The translations under genes were made by a program, and so were the position numbers. Shown one piece after another: positions 6,182 through 7,492 of a DNA stretch of 7,492 nt (position 1 is the stretch's first letter; the number at the start of each line of letters is the position of its first letter). This DNA comes from an uncultured Elusimicrobium sp. (GTDB taxonomy: Bacteria; Elusimicrobiota; Elusimicrobia; Elusimicrobiales; Elusimicrobiaceae), in assembly GCA_946061795.1 (NCBI GenBank), contig CAMGSK010000069.1:1-7492 (forward strand). Reading direction: 5' to 3'. A model generated the notes under the pieces. The model saw only the letters and a list, made by a program, of their open reading frames with translations. It was not told where the DNA came from and did no database searches.

Positions 6182-7422
6182 TCTTTACGCGCGTCCACGC
6201 GCGAACGAAGCTTGCCCGCCAAATAAAAAGAGCCCGCCACCGCCACAGCGCAGTGTTTTTCCGCCGCCAGCTTTAAAGCGCGAAAAGCGGAAGATACGCA
6301 AACGGAAGAAATCCCTTTCGGCAGGGCTTTGCGCAGGCGCTTTGGGTCGGCGGCGCGGGGGCCTCCGGCGGAGGTTAAATAGATATGCGAAAAATGCCGG
6401 GCAAACATGCGCAGCATGGCCGGCCAGTCTTTGTCTTGCATAAAGCCGCACACGAGCGCGGCGTTGCCTGCAAAAGGACTTTTGGCAAAAAACGAAACAA
6501 AGGCCTCCGCCGCGTCCGGATTATGCGCCCCGTCAAACACAAAGACGTTTTTCCCCCGGCGGATGATTTCAAAACGGCACGGCAGAGAAACCCGGGCAAA
6601 CGCTCTTTTTATCGTCCCATCCGCTACGCCCAAAAAACGCCCCAGCCGGTAGGCCAAACACGCGTTTTGACGCTGTTTTTCCCCCGTCAGTCCCAGCGGC
6701 CAGCCCGCGCCCTTTTTGTACAAAATAAGCCGTCCGTGTTTCCAATCCGGCTCCGCACTTTCAAACGGGTCATTCTCCTTCACGATATACAGCGGCGCGG
6801 CCGCGGCTTTGGCCGCCAGGCGCACCTGCGCGGCCGCCTGCGGAGAAAGCGGCGGACAAAAAACGGGAACGCCCGGTTTGATGATACCGGCTTTTTCGCG
6901 GGCAATCTCCCCCGGAGTATTTCCCAAAAGCCGGCAGTGGTCCAGGCCCACGGAAGTGATGACGCATGCGGCGGGACGGCAAATGTTGGTGGGGTCTTTT
7001 CGCCCCCCCAGTCCCGTTTCCAGCACAGCGTATTGCACCTTTTTTTGCGCGAAATAAAGCAGCGCGGCGGCGGTGAGAATTTCAAAAAAGTTCAAAGGTT
7101 CTTCTTCTTTTTCCAAAACGGCGCGGCAGATTTTTTCAAACGCCGCCTCGGAAATCGGCCGTCCGTTGATTTGTATGCGTTCGCGCGGGGAAATGACGTG
7201 AGGAGAAATGAATAAACCCGTTTTGTATCCCGCCGCGCGCAACATTTCCGCGCTCAAACGGCAGACGCTTCCTTTGCCGTTAGTGCCCGCCGCGTGAATG
7301 ACGCGCAGACGGGCTTGCGGATTTTCCAGCCGCATCATCAGCCGCTTAAAGCCCGCCGGCCCCGCTCCAAAAGCGGGGCCGGTGCGGCGGCACAACTCAT
7401 CAAAAAAACGCTTAAAACTCAT
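6178..7422 (-). CDS. folC: Folylpolyglutamate synthase / dihydrofolate synthase (Mur ligase family)
   Basis: This cytoplasmic ATP-dependent ligase adds glutamates to folates and, in bifunctional forms, joins Glu to dihydropteroate to make dihydrofolate. The 414 residues match the usual length of about 420. The N-terminal ATP domain has the P-loop GTNGKGS (46-52), the SPH..SPRERI loop (73-82), ETGLGGRKDPTN (135-146) and GLDH (159-162). REKAGI follows, whose Lys177 is the position carbamylated in this family. The C-terminal Mur-ligase domain has FDGAHNP (296-302), a CGFMQDKDW segment (325-333) and the typical end VAGSFYLAGKLR (395-406). GLGGRKDPTN is a mild variant of the common GLGGRLDATN. The motifs do not settle whether both activities are present. 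The ATG at 7422 fits the family start; the ribosome site is weak. A very strong GC hairpin lies in codons 14-23. The coiled-coil gene follows 54 bases downstream. It is clearly FolC and not MurC-F, because it keeps the FolC-type P-loop and ending. Confidence 0.95.
   Translation of the reverse strand: MSFKRFFDELCRRTGPAFGAGPAGFKRLMMRLENPQARLRVIHAAGTNGKGSVCRLSAEMLRAAGYKTGLFISPHVISPRERIQINGRPISEAAFEKICRAVLEKEEEPLNFFEILTAAALLYFAQKKVQYAVLETGLGGRKDPTNICRPAACVITSVGLDHCRLLGNTPGEIAREKAGIIKPGVPVFCPPLSPQAAAQVRLAAKAAAAPLYIVKENDPFESAEPDWKHGRLILYKKGAGWPLGLTGEKQRQNACLAYRLGRFLGVADGTIKRAFARVSLPCRFEIIRRGKNVFVFDGAHNPDAAEAFVSFFAKSPFAGNAALVCGFMQDKDWPAMLRMFARHFSHIYLTSAGGPRAADPKRLRKALPKGISSVCVSSAFRALKLAAEKHCAVAVAGSFYLAGKLRSRVDARKD
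7356..7382 (-). repeat. Perfect 11-base-pair GC-rich hairpin inside the start of folC
   Basis: CCGGCCCCGCT (7356-7366) pairs perfectly with AGCGGGGCCGG (7372-7382) around a 5-base loop. It spans roughly codons 14-23, encoding a near-symmetric Gly-Pro-Ala-Phe-Gly-Ala-Gly-Pro-Ala stretch. No T tract follows, so it is not an intrinsic terminator. Confidence 0.85.
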
Positions 7423-7492
7423 CTTTGTCCGGGTTATATCCTCTGGGTAGGAGCACGCACATCGGCAAACCCATTCGCCATGCAGGCTCTCG
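7423..7492 (-). other. Short sequence upstream of folC; possible tail of an unseen gene
   Basis: Two minus-strand frames are open from the right edge. One ends at a TAA at 7412-7414 and would overlap the folC start by 11 bases, ending in the residues GYNPDKDEF. The other ends at a TAA at 7434-7436, 11 bases before folC, ending in RAPTQRI. I recognise neither tail, and at most one can be genuine. A TATAAC hexamer (7438 to 7433) could be a -10, but no -35 is well placed. Confidence 0.25.

Noticed and set aside
6385..7215. Plus-strand open frame of 276 codons opposite folC
   Set aside because: Antisense of a clear folC gene. The translation is rich in Arg, Lys and Pro without motifs, as expected from complementing a GC-rich gene.

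Overview
This 7.5 kb bacterial chromosome segment most resembles a host-associated Elusimicrobiota genome (the Elusimicrobium lineage). That assignment is an inference. It rests on three separate type IV pilin-like genes with near-identical N-termini (GFTLIELLVV, then ALPQY), a moderate-to-high GC content with AT-rich promoters, and the mix of housekeeping genes with lineage-type hypotheticals. Nothing here is a plasmid, phage, insertion sequence, CRISPR array, rRNA or tRNA.

Layout, left to right. A pilin-like gene runs off the left edge on the minus strand (1-69). A 220-base divergent intergenic region follows, and then the only plus-strand gene, tgt (290-1450), a tRNA-guanine transglycosylase. 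Its bidirectional terminator (1461-1493) is shared with the convergent minus-strand genes. Two complete minus-strand pilin-like genes come next (1505-1984 and 2106-2615), each with its own TTGAC-type promoter. Still on the minus strand are a small four-helix membrane protein of unknown function (2694-3161), ddl for D-alanine--D-alanine ligase (3161-4237), a long coiled-coil protein of unknown function (4285-6123) and folC (6178-7422).

Transcription units read on the minus strand. folC is followed by the coiled-coil gene, which has a likely promoter of its own built over the folC stop codon and ends at a hairpin-plus-T terminator (4249-4271). ddl and the membrane protein are coupled by a TAATG stop/start overlap and end at a strong terminator (2657-2684). 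Six bases beyond its T-rich tail lies the promoter of the second pilin gene. That pilin and the first pilin are probably separate single-gene units.

The genes divide into housekeeping (queuosine tRNA modification, peptidoglycan precursor synthesis, folate polyglutamylation) and surface functions (pilin or pseudopilin subunits). I see no clear novel multi-gene system. The most interesting signals are an uninterrupted A14 tract filling nearly all of the -35/-10 spacer of one pilin gene (a candidate phase-variable promoter); a shared -10 to start-codon geometry without a Shine-Dalgarno site at tgt and the same pilin (candidate leaderless genes); the coiled-coil protein with four and a half tandem 28-residue repeats; and an altered substrate-pocket loop in the Tgt protein.
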